From positions 1 to 42,362 of the forward strand of contig VGRX01000007.1 in assembly GCA_016875215.1 (NCBI GenBank): a stretch of 42,362 nucleotides of DNA, written 5' to 3'. Below, piece by piece: positions 16,443-24,872 of this stretch (the first letter of the stretch is position 1; every line of letters starts with the position of its first letter). This stretch comes from Deltaproteobacteria bacterium. GTDB lineage: Bacteria > Myxococcota_A > UBA9042 > CAIXZC01. Position numbers and translations under genes: made by a program. The notes below the pieces were generated by a model. The model ran no database searches and was not told the DNA's origin. It saw only the letters and a program-made list of their open reading frames with translations.

Positions 16443-17672
16443 ATGGAGCTTGGTCCTGCGACTGCGTTTCTTGGTGGGCTGCTGACGTTCGCCAGCCCGT
16501 GCGTCCTGCCGCTCGTGCCGATCTACCTGTCGGTGCTGGTCGGAGGGGATCTCCACGCGGTGAGCGGTTTGCGGAGCCGTTTCCGGCTGCTGGGGAACGG
16601 GCTGATGTTCGTGCTGGGGTTCCTGGCGGTGTTCGCTGCGCTCGGGATGGCGGCGTCGGCGCTGGGGCGTTTCCTGATCGTGCACCGGCTGGTCTTTCAG
16701 CAGGTCGGCGGGCTGCTGGTCTTCTTCTTCGGTCTCAAGTTCCTCGGGCTCGTGAACGGGACGTTCCTGGACCGGGAGAAGCGGCTGCAGATCGGGGGGA
16801 AGGGACCGATCACGCCGCTGTCCGCCGCGCTGATCGGGTTCACGTTCGCGTTCGGCTGGACCCCCTGCATCGGACCGATCCTCGGCTCGATCCTCACGTT
16901 CACAGCGGTCTCCACGAACAGCCCGGCCACCGGGGCGTGGTACCTGTTCCTGTACGGGGCCGGAGTCGGGTTGCCGCTGCTGCTCGTGGCGCTGCTGGCG
17001 CAGTCCGGTGCGAAGCTCCTGCAACGGGTATCGACCTTCCTGCCCCGGCTCGAGCGGGTGACGGGCTTCGTGCTGGTCGCCCTGGCCGTGCTGATGGTGA
17101 CCGACAGCCTCGGGGTGCTCACGATCGCCTCCTCGTCAAAGAGCTCGTCCGAGATAGCCCTTTCCCTCTCGGCGTCGGGCTCGACTCCGGACGTGGGCCG
17201 CACCTCGCACGCCGGGGTTCCCACATCGGCCTCGTCGGAGGCGGGGAGCGCGGCGGCTGTCCCGGAGCAGTGCGAAGCCACCTCGGGATGTGGTCTGGGC
17301 GGAGCGGAGGAGTTCCCGGGAGCCGCGCCCCCGCAGGCGACGATCGACCTCCGGCGCCTGACCCGCGGGCCGGTCCTGCTGGACTTCCACCGCCCGGATT
17401 GCCCTGCCTGTCTGCGGATGGTCCCCATCCTCCAGGCGCTCGGCCGGTCCTGCTCCGGCCGCGGGCTCCGCATCGAGACGATCGACGTGTCGATCCCGGA
17501 GAACCGCCTGCTGGCGCAACAGATGGCAGTGGTGGGTACTCCGACCCTTGCGTTCTTCGACGAGGAAGGCCGGGAAGTCACCCGCCTGGTCGGAGCGCAG
17601 GAGATCGACACGGTCGAGCGCGCCATGGGGATCCTGATGGGCGAGCAGTGTGCGGAGTTCAGCCGCTTGTAG
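16443..17672 (+). CDS. CcdA-type membrane protein fused to a thioredoxin domain, 409 aa
   Basis: Moves reducing power from cytoplasmic thioredoxin across the inner membrane. Residues 1-240 carry the six-helix CcdA/DsbD-beta core with the reactive motif [15 protein letters not shown] and its partner [12 protein letters not shown]. After a Ser/Ala-rich linker with two further cysteines (about residues 278-284) comes a thioredoxin fold with the active site CPAC (C320 and C323) and the cis-Pro loop [10 protein letters not shown]. This equals DsbD without its N-terminal alpha domain. Likely clients are periplasmic disulfide isomerases, cytochrome c maturation, or the many Cys-rich lipoproteins of this window; the last is inference. 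The ATG at 16443 follows a GAGAGGGGGG stretch. Confidence 0.9.
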   Translation: MELGPATAFLGGLLTFASPCVLPLVPIYLSVLVGGDLHAVSGLRSRFRLLGNGLMFVLGFLAVFAALGMAASALGRFLIVHRLVFQQVGGLLVFFFGLKFLGLVNGTFLDREKRLQIGGKGPITPLSAALIGFTFAFGWTPCIGPILGSILTFTAVSTNSPATGAWYLFLYGAGVGLPLLLVALLAQSGAKLLQRVSTFLPRLERVTGFVLVALAVLMVTDSLGVLTIASSSKSSSEIALSLSASGSTPDVGRTSHAGVPTSASSEAGSAAAVPEQCEATSGCGLGGAEEFPGAAPPQATIDLRRLTRGPVLLDFHRPDCPACLRMVPILQALGRSCSGRGLRIETIDVSIPENRLLAQQMAVVGTPTLAFFDEEGREVTRLVGAQEIDTVERAMGILMGEQCAEFSRL

Positions 17673-17785
17673 CCTGCGGCCTCTCGATTCGAATGGGGGA
17701 TTCGGCGACGTGTGCGACCGTGCCCCGTACGGCGGGTCGCTGCGCCGGAGGACCGCGCCGCCGGGCCAATGGTTGAACAAGTGGG

Positions 17786-17814
17786 TTGACTCCGCGTTGG
17801 GTTTTCGGAATAAT
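17786..17814 (+). promoter_or_regulatory. Strong promoter of the cold shock gene
   Basis: TTGACT (17786-17791), a 17-base spacer and AATAAT (17809-17814), each 5 of 6 to consensus. The transcript would start near 17821, leaving a leader of only about 24 bases, so the long cold-sensing leader of E. coli cspA is absent. Confidence 0.65.
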
Positions 17815-17844
17815 GCACCAAGCTTGCTTTCGGGGGAAAGCCAA

Positions 17845-18045
17845 ATGCGCGGCACAAAAAAGTGGTTCAACGACACAAAGGGCTTCGGGTTCATCACGCT
17901 GGAGGACGGCCGGGACGTGTTCGTCCACTACTCGTCCATAACGACGGACGGGTACAAGACGCTGGCCGAGGGGGACGAGGTCGAGTTCGAGATGCGGGAA
18001 GGCCCCAAGGGGCTCCAGGCCTCGAACGTGATGAAGGCAGCCTGA
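17845..18045 (+). CDS. Cold shock domain protein, 66 aa
   Basis: A single CSD OB-fold that binds single-stranded RNA and DNA and acts as an RNA chaperone. Both RNA-binding motifs are present: KGFGFIT (RNP1) and VFVHYSSI (RNP2), plus the usual opening [15 protein letters not shown]. Length is normal for CspA-type proteins. The start is the only ATG that keeps this opening; the ribosome site is a weak GGGGGAAAG. It has a dedicated strong promoter and is followed by about 100 bases without a gene or a clear T-run terminator before the convergent ddl. Whether it is cold-induced cannot be told from sequence. Confidence 0.95.
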   Translation: MRGTKKWFNDTKGFGFITLEDGRDVFVHYSSITTDGYKTLAEGDEVEFEMREGPKGLQASNVMKAA

Positions 18046-18150
18046 AAACCGGTGGCGCTGGCAAATCCTGTCTGAGTGGCTGAAGGTCAGGGGTTGGCCT
18101 CCCGAGGGGGGCGTCCGCGGAAGAGACGGCAGGTGAGAAGGGCGGCGGCT

Positions 18151-19179
18151 TCAGGCTCCGGCTTCCCAGCGGAGTCTCTTCTTCACGCGCACAACGGCTT
18201 CCCGGATCAGCAGGTCGACCAGTTGGGGATAGGATATTCCGGCCGCCGCTGCTGACTGAGGGAGGAGCGATGTCCTGGTGAATCCGGGGATCGTGTTGGT
18301 CTCGATGGCGAAGCAGGCGCCGTCGTCCCGGATCAGGATGTCGGTACGGGACATGCCGGAGCAACCGAGGATGCGGTGTGCAGCCAGGCCGATCTCCTGG
18401 CAGGTGTGCGTGAGCTCGGGCGAGATGGGGGCGGGGCAGATCTCCTCGGAGCCGCCGACCTTGTATTTCGCCTCGTAGTCGAACCAGGCGGAGACCCTGG
18501 GACGGATCTCGATGAGCGGGAGGGCCACGGGTCGATCCTGGTCCGGGTGGTCGATGACGGGGGAGGTGACCTCCCGCCCCTGGATGAACTGCTCGACGAG
18601 CACCTCGCTGCCGTAGCGCATGAAGTCGATGAGGATCTGTGCAAGGCGGGGTACGTCGCGGACGATCTCCACTCCCACGCTGGAGCCGAGCTTGGTTGTC
18701 TTTGCGACGACGGGGAGACCGAGGCGGGCGGCGATTTCGTCCGGCAGGGAGCCGAGCCCGCGCTCCACCTGGTCCTGTCGGACGGCCACCGAATCCGGGG
18801 TGGCAATTCCGGCAGCCCGGTACACGTCCTTGGTGCGGGGCTTGTTCATGGCCAGGCTGGACGCGAAGTGGTCGCTGCCTGTGAACGGGGTGCCGAGGAG
18901 GTGGAACAGCCCCTGGACGGTACCGTCCTCTCCGTTGGGGCCGTGGAGAGCGAGGAAGACAGCGTCGATTTGCGGGCACAGGACCTGGAGGGCCTCGAGC
19001 ATCGGCCTCGGGGCATCGCTGCCGATTCGCCAGAGCCCGTCCTTTCCGATGACGACGCCGAGGCCCTCGTATCGGTCGGGCATCAGGTTGGAGAGGATTC
19101 CGTTTCCGGAGTTGATGGACACCTCGTGCTCATGGCTCCTGCCCCCCATGAGGACGGCGATTCGAAGTCGTTGGGACAT
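18151..19179 (-). CDS. ddl: D-alanine--D-alanine ligase, 342 aa
   Basis: Joins two D-alanines with ATP to make the end of the peptidoglycan stem peptide. ATP-grasp family markers are all present: GGRSHEHEVS near the start, FLALHGPNGEDGTVQG, the lysine strand VVAKTTKLGSSVGVEIV, and the Mg-binding ETNTIPGFTRTSLLPQ near the end. The length is in the normal range. The ATG at 19179 follows GGGAGG at 8 bases. No mur or fts genes surround it, so it is not in a division/cell-wall cluster here. It lies 162 bases downstream of the radical SAM gene and likely has its own promoter. Confidence 0.95.
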   Translation of the reverse strand: MSQRLRIAVLMGGRSHEHEVSINSGNGILSNLMPDRYEGLGVVIGKDGLWRIGSDAPRPMLEALQVLCPQIDAVFLALHGPNGEDGTVQGLFHLLGTPFTGSDHFASSLAMNKPRTKDVYRAAGIATPDSVAVRQDQVERGLGSLPDEIAARLGLPVVAKTTKLGSSVGVEIVRDVPRLAQILIDFMRYGSEVLVEQFIQGREVTSPVIDHPDQDRPVALPLIEIRPRVSAWFDYEAKYKVGGSEEICPAPISPELTHTCQEIGLAAHRILGCSGMSRTDILIRDDGACFAIETNTIPGFTRTSLLPQSAAAAGISYPQLVDLLIREAVVRVKKRLRWEAGA

Positions 19180-19260
19180 GGGATGCCTCCCGCGGCCTCG
19201 TGCCGGCGCGTGGTTCCCGCTCTGCGGGGACTCGGCCGGTGCGGTCGCTCCGTGCGGGGA

Positions 19261-19288
19261 AGTGTATCACATGCGGATCTGCGGGCAA
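19261..19288 (-). promoter_or_regulatory. Possible promoter of ddl
   Basis: Minus strand TTGCCC (19288-19283), a 16-base spacer and TACACT (19266-19261). Both boxes match 4 of 6. It lies in the 162-base gap between ddl and the radical SAM gene, in which nothing else is evident. Confidence 0.35.
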
Positions 19289-19341
19289 GTTGCCGGCCGG
19301 GTGCGACGTGTGGCAGGGGCAGCCGGACATGAGCGGAGGGT

Positions 19342-20658
19342 TCATGGACAGGGAGTATCCAGCAATTGGATCTCATCCCCATACATCTCCAGGTACCGCC
19401 GGAACACCCCGGAGCACCGCGGTTTCCAGGGGCACGGCTCGCAGCGCGGCAGCAGCGTCTTGTCCGGCGGCACGTGGATCGGGCGGAGCTCGTCGGCCGG
19501 ATCTGCGAACTCGCGAAGGTCGGGGAGCACGCAGGTCGGGATGGCGCAGTACTCGGAGAGCACGCCGGGAATGCCGAGGGAGCGGGAGAGACGCAGTGCG
19601 GAAAGGACTGCGGGGGCGGCCTCGGCGTAGCGGGGAATCGTGTCGTGCCGGTTGTCCCAAGCGAGCCCCATCGGCGCCACGAACGAGAGGGCCAGCAGGC
19701 TCGGCCTTCTGGGCTGACGGGCCAGCATGCGGACGAACCGGGGAAGGTCGGCCAGGTTCTGTCGGCAGACCACGAAGTTGACGACCACCTGGAAGTCGGA
19801 AGCGAGCAGGCGCTTCATCCCATCCAGGTGGTCGGTGGCGAGCTTGGGGCGCCGGGTGACCGAGGCCAGCACCTTCGCCGTGCTCCCGTGGGCCGAGACC
19901 AGGACCTCGTCCGGGGCCGTGGCCCGGAGGAGGTCCCAGGGGGTGGGGGAGGACGACCCCTGGAACGGATGGGAGCTTACCGATTGCGTTGCTTCGGACG
20001 CTCCGGGGGTGCGGTGCGTCTGCGACGTGATGGGTGCAGGCTGAGCCTGCCGTCCGCGACGTGACAGAAGAACGGCATTGGTCTGGAGGCAGATGTGGGA
20101 GAAGCCCATGCGGCGGGCTTCCCGGGCGAGCTCGGGGAGCCAGCGCACGAGGAGCGGCTCGCCGCCCGAGATCACGAGCTTGCGGGCTCCCCGTGTGCGT
20201 GCCTGCGATGCCAGCAGGACGGCCGAGGGCAGGTCGGTTGCCAGGTTGCTCGCTCCGAACCACGAATTGCAGAAGACGCAGTGCTCGTTGCAGGCCAGCG
20301 TGACACGGATTTCCAGCTGGTCGGTACCATAGACCAGCGCCACGTCGGCGCTGCAGTCCGGTCGAGGGGCCGGGTGGTGCTCGAGGGCGGAGGCCAGCGC
20401 TCTCAACAGCTCGTCCGCGCCCGGGGGCAGGTCTCCACGGTACCCGACGGACCAGGCCCCTGCCCGGGCAAAGCAGGCTTCTCCGGTCGAGGCCCGGAGC
20501 CAGGCCGCGACCGAGACGGTCCCCTTGCGGAGAGAGAGCAGCACCCGGTCGCCCTCGACATCGATGGAATCCAGCTCGAAGCCGGTGCTGCGGGCTGCAT
20601 TGCGGGCCAGGGAGCGCAGCTCGGCAAGAGCTTCGGGGGCGAGGTTCGCCGGGCTCAC
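19342..20658 (-). CDS. Radical SAM enzyme with C-terminal SPASM-like cysteines, 438 aa
   Basis: The 4Fe-4S/SAM motif is CNEHCVFC (C123, C127, C130), followed by the SAM-binding SGGEPLL near 165. A proline/serine-rich insert of about 40 residues (near 205-245) interrupts the barrel. The C-terminal third has YCAIPTC and then CEPCPWKPRC-SGVFRRY, a SPASM/twitch-like set that may hold an auxiliary cluster. About 110 residues precede the core and are unlike known domains. The GTG start at 20658 overlaps the phosphorylase stop as GTGA. It is the last gene of a four-gene operon with a phosphoribosyltransferase and a nucleoside phosphorylase, so a nucleoside or base derivative is a candidate substrate; this is inference, and peptide modification remains possible. 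Confidence 0.85.
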   Translation of the reverse strand: MSPANLAPEALAELRSLARNAARSTGFELDSIDVEGDRVLLSLRKGTVSVAAWLRASTGEACFARAGAWSVGYRGDLPPGADELLRALASALEHHPAPRPDCSADVALVYGTDQLEIRVTLACNEHCVFCNSWFGASNLATDLPSAVLLASQARTRGARKLVISGGEPLLVRWLPELAREARRMGFSHICLQTNAVLLSRRGRQAQPAPITSQTHRTPGASEATQSVSSHPFQGSSSPTPWDLLRATAPDEVLVSAHGSTAKVLASVTRRPKLATDHLDGMKRLLASDFQVVVNFVVCRQNLADLPRFVRMLARQPRRPSLLALSFVAPMGLAWDNRHDTIPRYAEAAPAVLSALRLSRSLGIPGVLSEYCAIPTCVLPDLREFADPADELRPIHVPPDKTLLPRCEPCPWKPRCSGVFRRYLEMYGDEIQLLDTPCP

Positions 20659-21488
20659 GCGACCTCCGAGAGCGCCAGCTGCCGTGCGGTCTCCAGTGCC
20701 AGGTCCACGGCCTGCTCGACGGCCCTGTCCGCCTCTCCGGAAGGAGCGAAGGGGCGGTCGTCGCCGATGATTCCCAGGACGGTCCCGGCCAGGACGTCGG
20801 GCGGGTTGGCACCGGCCTTGCGGAGCTGGTGGGAGAAGAGCGAGGCCAGGACGAACAGGTGGCTCGATTCCATCTCGGATGCGACCACTCCCGACTCGTG
20901 GAGGACGTGCATGTACTCGCGGTTCGTCTCCCGCATCGGCCCTTCGCCGAACTCGCGTGCGAACAGCGAGTCCTTGGCATGGATGATGCCGAAGCGGGCC
21001 CTCTTCTCCAGCCGGAGCTTCCGGACAGCCATCTGAGCGGCAGCGACCATCGAAGCGGATGCCACGGCCGGGTACTCGGCGGGGACGTACAGCCTGGAGG
21101 TGTTCTCGTCCCTTACTGCAGCGGTGGCAACGACCAGGTCGCCGACCCGGACGTAGTCGGGTTGCAGCGACCCTGCGGTGCCGACCCTGAGGATGCGCCG
21201 GGTTCCGAGACGAAACAGCTCGTTGACGATGATGTCGAGGCTCGGGGTCCCCATCCCGGAGCAGACCGATGCCACGTCGACGTGACGCTTCCCGACCTTG
21301 AGCTTTCCGAGGTAGAGGTTGTGGGCGCGGGGGCTCGGGCGGACGGTCACGGCCTCGAAGCGGTCTGCGATCTCCCGGGCGCGACCATCGCTTCCCGGCA
21401 GGAAGACGTACCGGCCGAGGGGGCCGTTTCCGGCCAGATCATCCGCGGTTGCCTTGAGGTGGTGAGGTACGAAGTGTCCGGTATCCAT
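20655..21488 (-). CDS. Nucleoside phosphorylase, uridine phosphorylase-like, 277 aa
   Basis: Belongs to the PNP/UDP phosphorylase family, which splits nucleosides with phosphate into a base and ribose-1-phosphate. The markers are VFLPGSDGRA near 28-38, CSGMGTPSLDIIVNEL (phosphate side, about 76-91), RILRVGTAGSLQ (98-109) and VVASEMESSH (201-210), which matches the EMEx ribose-binding motif. GMGTPS and RVGTAGSLQ favour the uridine phosphorylase branch over purine enzymes, but the base cannot be read from sequence. I prefer the ATG at 21488, 7 bases after GAGGAG, over the ATG at 21494. It sits 44 bases after the phosphoribosyltransferase gene and overlaps the radical SAM gene by 4. Confidence 0.87.
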   Translation of the reverse strand: MDTGHFVPHHLKATADDLAGNGPLGRYVFLPGSDGRAREIADRFEAVTVRPSPRAHNLYLGKLKVGKRHVDVASVCSGMGTPSLDIIVNELFRLGTRRILRVGTAGSLQPDYVRVGDLVVATAAVRDENTSRLYVPAEYPAVASASMVAAAQMAVRKLRLEKRARFGIIHAKDSLFAREFGEGPMRETNREYMHVLHESGVVASEMESSHLFVLASLFSHQLRKAGANPPDVLAGTVLGIIGDDRPFAPSGEADRAVEQAVDLALETARQLALSEVA

Positions 21489-21532
21489 GGGCATCTCCTC
21501 TGCGGGTTGCGCCCGCGGTTCAAGCGTTCTCG

Positions 21533-22651
21533 TCACTTCTGCTCGGGCACGATTCCCTGCAGCGTGGTCAGCCGGTCCCGGCATACCGCCTCCAGCGCCT
21601 CTGGGGTTTGGGCGTGGCGGAGGAAATCCGGGGTCCAGCGGGCCTGGCAGCTCTTCCACAGGTCGTCGAGCCACTCGTCGTCGAAAACCGGCCATTCGCG
21701 ATGCTTGATCTCGAAGAACCTGCTGCGCTCCGAGTAGTGGACCTCGGGCCAGCGTTCCTTGAGCGCCTCGGCCAGCGTGTACCCTCGGCGGGCGAGCTGG
21801 CGGACCTGCTCCCAGTAACGGGTGACGTCCGCGAAGTACTCGGCCACGTCGAAGGCGCGGCTGCCGGCGTCGTAGATGGCGCAGCGTTCGAGAGGGGCAG
21901 CGAGGGAGGAGTACTGGGAGGCCTCGAACTCGGGGGAGAGCAGCGCGTGCCGCTTGATCAGATCGGTACCCTGGATTGCGATCATCAGGTGCGTGGACGA
22001 GTCGACCAGCCTGAGCTTGGCCTCCAGGTAGACGACGTGGGTCTCCTTGTAGGTCGGGAACCGCTCGGCGAGCCGGACATGGACCTTCTCGAGCACCTTC
22101 TCGATCTTGTGGCAGCCGATGGTGAAGAAGACGATTCCCGCGATGGGGGTATCGGTGGTATCGAGGTGCTGGACGATGACGTCGAAGCCGTTGTCCACCG
22201 TGACCCCGGTGGCTACGACATCTCCGACCAGCATGATGGCCCCCCTGGGGATCTGCATCTTGCGGTACATGTCCTCCTTGACGACCCAGCGTCCCTCTTT
22301 TCTCGATCGCTGGGAGCTCATGAAGCAGGTGGCGTGGAGGTTGCTGCCGAGCGAGTCGAAGAGTGCGTTTCGCAAGTCGAAGTTGAGCCCGCCGCGCAGG
22401 AAGTTCATGATGCACAGATGGGTGGAGGGAACGGAGCGCAGCAGGGGCACGAACGGTGCGGTCGACAGGGCAGCGGCCATGGCTTCGCGCAGGTTCCGGG
22501 AGAAGTCGACGCCGCACACCTCGGGCCTGTTGCACACGTCGATCGATTGGGGGGTGCTGACGACCCAGCGCTGGACGGCCCCCTGGTGTTCTCCGAGCAA
22601 TCGGTACCAGGATACCTGCGGCGAGCGGCTCACGGTTTCAAGGTATTGCAT
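21533..22651 (-). CDS. Phosphoribosyltransferase-fold protein, 372 aa
   Basis: A type I phosphoribosyltransferase core is visible: the pyrophosphate loop MNFLRGGLNF (residues 82-91) and the PRPP loop IMLVGDVVATGVTVDNG (139-155). The PRPP loop has Gly in place of the first of the usual two acidic residues, yet keeps the second Asp and the ATGVT turn. The core ends near residue 215; about 155 further residues (rich in Trp, Tyr and Arg) form a second domain I do not recognise. The ATG at 22651 has GAGGAGAG upstream and overlaps the end of the membrane-protein gene by 14 bases, so they are coupled. With the adjacent phosphorylase it suggests base-nucleotide interconversion of a special substrate. 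Loss of activity cannot be excluded. Confidence 0.75.
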   Translation of the reverse strand: MQYLETVSRSPQVSWYRLLGEHQGAVQRWVVSTPQSIDVCNRPEVCGVDFSRNLREAMAAALSTAPFVPLLRSVPSTHLCIMNFLRGGLNFDLRNALFDSLGSNLHATCFMSSQRSRKEGRWVVKEDMYRKMQIPRGAIMLVGDVVATGVTVDNGFDVIVQHLDTTDTPIAGIVFFTIGCHKIEKVLEKVHVRLAERFPTYKETHVVYLEAKLRLVDSSTHLMIAIQGTDLIKRHALLSPEFEASQYSSLAAPLERCAIYDAGSRAFDVAEYFADVTRYWEQVRQLARRGYTLAEALKERWPEVHYSERSRFFEIKHREWPVFDDEWLDDLWKSCQARWTPDFLRHAQTPEALEAVCRDRLTTLQGIVPEQK

Positions 22652-24782
22652 GTCGACTCTCCTCTCCCGGCGGTGCGGTCATGCCGTCTCGTGGGGGCGT
22701 CGAGCCGTGGTCCGCGGCCAGCGCAGCCAGTCCGGTTGCTGCGGGTGACCGGGCACGACCCCATGCCCGATAGATGCCGATGCGAACCTCCGGCGAGGCG
22801 ATGGCTGTACCGGAGATGAAATCCGACGTGTAGGGGCGGTTGGCGACATCGGCCTCGCAGACCGGCTCGAGCCTGAAGCCTTCCAGCACACGCAGGCACG
22901 AGGGGGTGACCCGGGGTGTGCCGGTTCGGTAGCAGCTCAGCCCCAGGAAGAACCAGGCGGGCGGGTCGCTGCCGAAGCCGGCGTCGACCGGAGCGATCCG
23001 GCTGCCGCGGGCCTCGTCGCCGAACGCGTCGAGCAGGTAGCCGCTGCGGTACAGGGTGAAGAGGTCCACCGGGAGCGGATCCGTGTCGCCCGGGAGAAGG
23101 ACGGGGACCACGTCGGCAGGGACGTGCAGGGTGGTGCGCTCGGGGATTTCGGGGAGGCAGGAAGCCAGGAAGCGGTACTCCTGCTGCTGGTCGTAGTCGA
23201 GGTCGGTCACCAGAGGGAGGGTCAGGGGGAAGAACGGAAGGACGGGCGCTCCCAGGACGATTCCCCTCCAGTGGAGGCCCGCAAAGCCGCGAAGAGCGCG
23301 GTCGGCTCCGGCTCCGACGAGGAGGGCGAACGGCACCGTGGCGGGGAGCTGGGTCCGGAGCCCTTCGAACGGGAGCTCGCCGGTGGCCTTGGTCGAGGCC
23401 GCGGCCACAACCCCCCCCAGCCAGAGGACGAGCAGCAGCCGGACCGTGCGCTCTCCCGGCCCCGATCCCCCCCAGAGTCCGACCGCGGCCAGGAAGATGA
23501 GGCTGAGCGGGATCACTTTGGGGTTGAAATGCCAGAAGGGAACCGTGCGCAGCGTTTCCCCTCCCTCGAACCAGGGTACGGTGCCGGGAAGGAGGAATCG
23601 AGCGCCGAAGAAGGCCAGCCCGGCCGCACACAGGGCCGTTGTCAGGGCCAATCCGCCCACGACGGCCGTCCCGTCGAACCGTCGGCCCAGGTCCGTCACG
23701 AGGGCGGGTACCGCCAGCAGCAGAGCGAGGAGCGCAGTTCCGCCCAGCATGCGGGGAACCCGGTTGAATCCCAGGTCCCCCCCGCCCCCCTCCCCAAGCC
23801 GCGCAGCGAAGGAAGCCAGGTACGGGGCCAGCAGGATCAATGCCAGGAGCACGGGGAGCCCCACGGACCAGAAACCGGTCGGTCCGGACCGCGGCGGCTG
23901 CTCACCGGGCAGCGAGTCCGTCGATTCGGGACGGCCCGCCCTCGCCTCGTCCGTCCGCCCGAGCTCCGCTGCGGCGGAACGGCCCCATCGCCGCAGCCGC
24001 GCGGCCAGCGAGATGGGCGTGCTGCCAACCAGGAACGGCAGGGCAAGCGGAACCAGCAGGAATGCCACGGCCTCGGGGCGGGTCTGGACCAGGAGGAAGA
24101 GGCTCACGGCAAGGCCTGCCCGCTCGACCATCCGCCCACGTCGTTCGGCGTCGGGCGGACGCTCCGGACCTCCGCCCCGATCGTCCGCTCTCCTTGTCCG
24201 GTCCAGTGCGAACAGGAGCACCCAGGGAGAGAGCGCAAAGTAGCCGACCGAGAGGCTGTCCGCTCGGGCCAGCAGCAGCACGGGCGGAAGCGTCGCTGCA
24301 GCGATCCCCGCGGCCAGCGCCGCAGTCCGGGAACGCAGCATGGCCGCGGCCAGGAGCACGGTGCCCGCACATCCGAACAGCGTGAGGAGGAGCGACATGA
24401 GCGCCCACGCCCCCGGATTCCTGCCCACGAGCTTGACGAGGCCCGCGGCCAGCACCGGGAGGGCGAGCGGGTAGTCCGTCGGGAACGACCAGTGCCATTC
24501 GAGGTCTGCCACCCGATAGGCCGAGACGATGTGGGCCAGCCCGGTGTAGGTGCTCAGCACCGGGAGCCGCGGGCTGAACGCCAGGATGGCCGTCAGCCCG
24601 ACAGCCAGAGTGACGATGAGAGGGACCGTGACGGTGCCGCCGTCCGGGAGGCGCTCTCTCAGGGCCCTGCGGAGCCGCACCGCAGCGAGGCAGAGCAGTG
24701 TCGGCCAGCCCAAGGCCAGCAGCAGCAGGACCAGAGGATTTGCCCCGGCGCTCTGAACGGCCAGGGTCTGCGGTTCCGGCAT
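22638..24782 (-). CDS. Polytopic membrane protein, possibly a GT-C glycosyltransferase, 714 aa
   Basis: About eleven to thirteen hydrophobic helices fill residues 15-510, with an arginine-rich, low-complexity loop near 205-230 and another near 275-310. A soluble domain of about 200 residues follows (YDQQQEYRFLASCLPEIPER onward). This form, many helices and then a soluble C-terminal domain, fits GT-C enzymes that use lipid-linked sugars, but the usual acidic DE or DD motif in the first outer loop is not obvious; FSPRLPVLSTYTG stands in that position. I therefore do not assign a reaction. I start at the ATG at 24782, 8 bases after GGAG. It is the first gene of the four-gene operon and overlaps the phosphoribosyltransferase gene. 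Confidence 0.75.
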   Translation of the reverse strand: MPEPQTLAVQSAGANPLVLLLLALGWPTLLCLAAVRLRRALRERLPDGGTVTVPLIVTLAVGLTAILAFSPRLPVLSTYTGLAHIVSAYRVADLEWHWSFPTDYPLALPVLAAGLVKLVGRNPGAWALMSLLLTLFGCAGTVLLAAAMLRSRTAALAAGIAAATLPPVLLLARADSLSVGYFALSPWVLLFALDRTRRADDRGGGPERPPDAERRGRMVERAGLAVSLFLLVQTRPEAVAFLLVPLALPFLVGSTPISLAARLRRWGRSAAAELGRTDEARAGRPESTDSLPGEQPPRSGPTGFWSVGLPVLLALILLAPYLASFAARLGEGGGGDLGFNRVPRMLGGTALLALLLAVPALVTDLGRRFDGTAVVGGLALTTALCAAGLAFFGARFLLPGTVPWFEGGETLRTVPFWHFNPKVIPLSLIFLAAVGLWGGSGPGERTVRLLLVLWLGGVVAAASTKATGELPFEGLRTQLPATVPFALLVGAGADRALRGFAGLHWRGIVLGAPVLPFFPLTLPLVTDLDYDQQQEYRFLASCLPEIPERTTLHVPADVVPVLLPGDTDPLPVDLFTLYRSGYLLDAFGDEARGSRIAPVDAGFGSDPPAWFFLGLSCYRTGTPRVTPSCLRVLEGFRLEPVCEADVANRPYTSDFISGTAIASPEVRIGIYRAWGRARSPAATGLAALAADHGSTPPRDGMTAPPGEESRHAIP

Positions 24783-24815
24783 CCGGTCACTCCGCAAATG
24801 ACCACACCCGGGCGC

Positions 24816-24843
24816 ATTCTAGCACGAACCTGCGGTTCGGCAA
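24816..24843 (-). promoter_or_regulatory. Promoter of the four-gene operon with a spacer dyad
   Basis: Minus strand TTGCCG (24843-24838), a 16-base spacer ending in TGC, and TAGAAT (24821-24816, 5 of 6). A perfect dyad, CGAACC-3-GGTTCG on the minus strand (24825-24839), lies in the spacer, where a bound repressor would block or a MerR-type regulator would twist the promoter. Confidence 0.55.
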
Positions 24844-24872
24844 TCTGGTGCGAGCACCTCCGATGGCGGGCT

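Noticed and set aside
18046-18150. Terminator after the cold shock gene
   Set aside because: CCTCCC and GGGGGG lie only two bases apart, so a hairpin loop is not possible, and no T-run follows.
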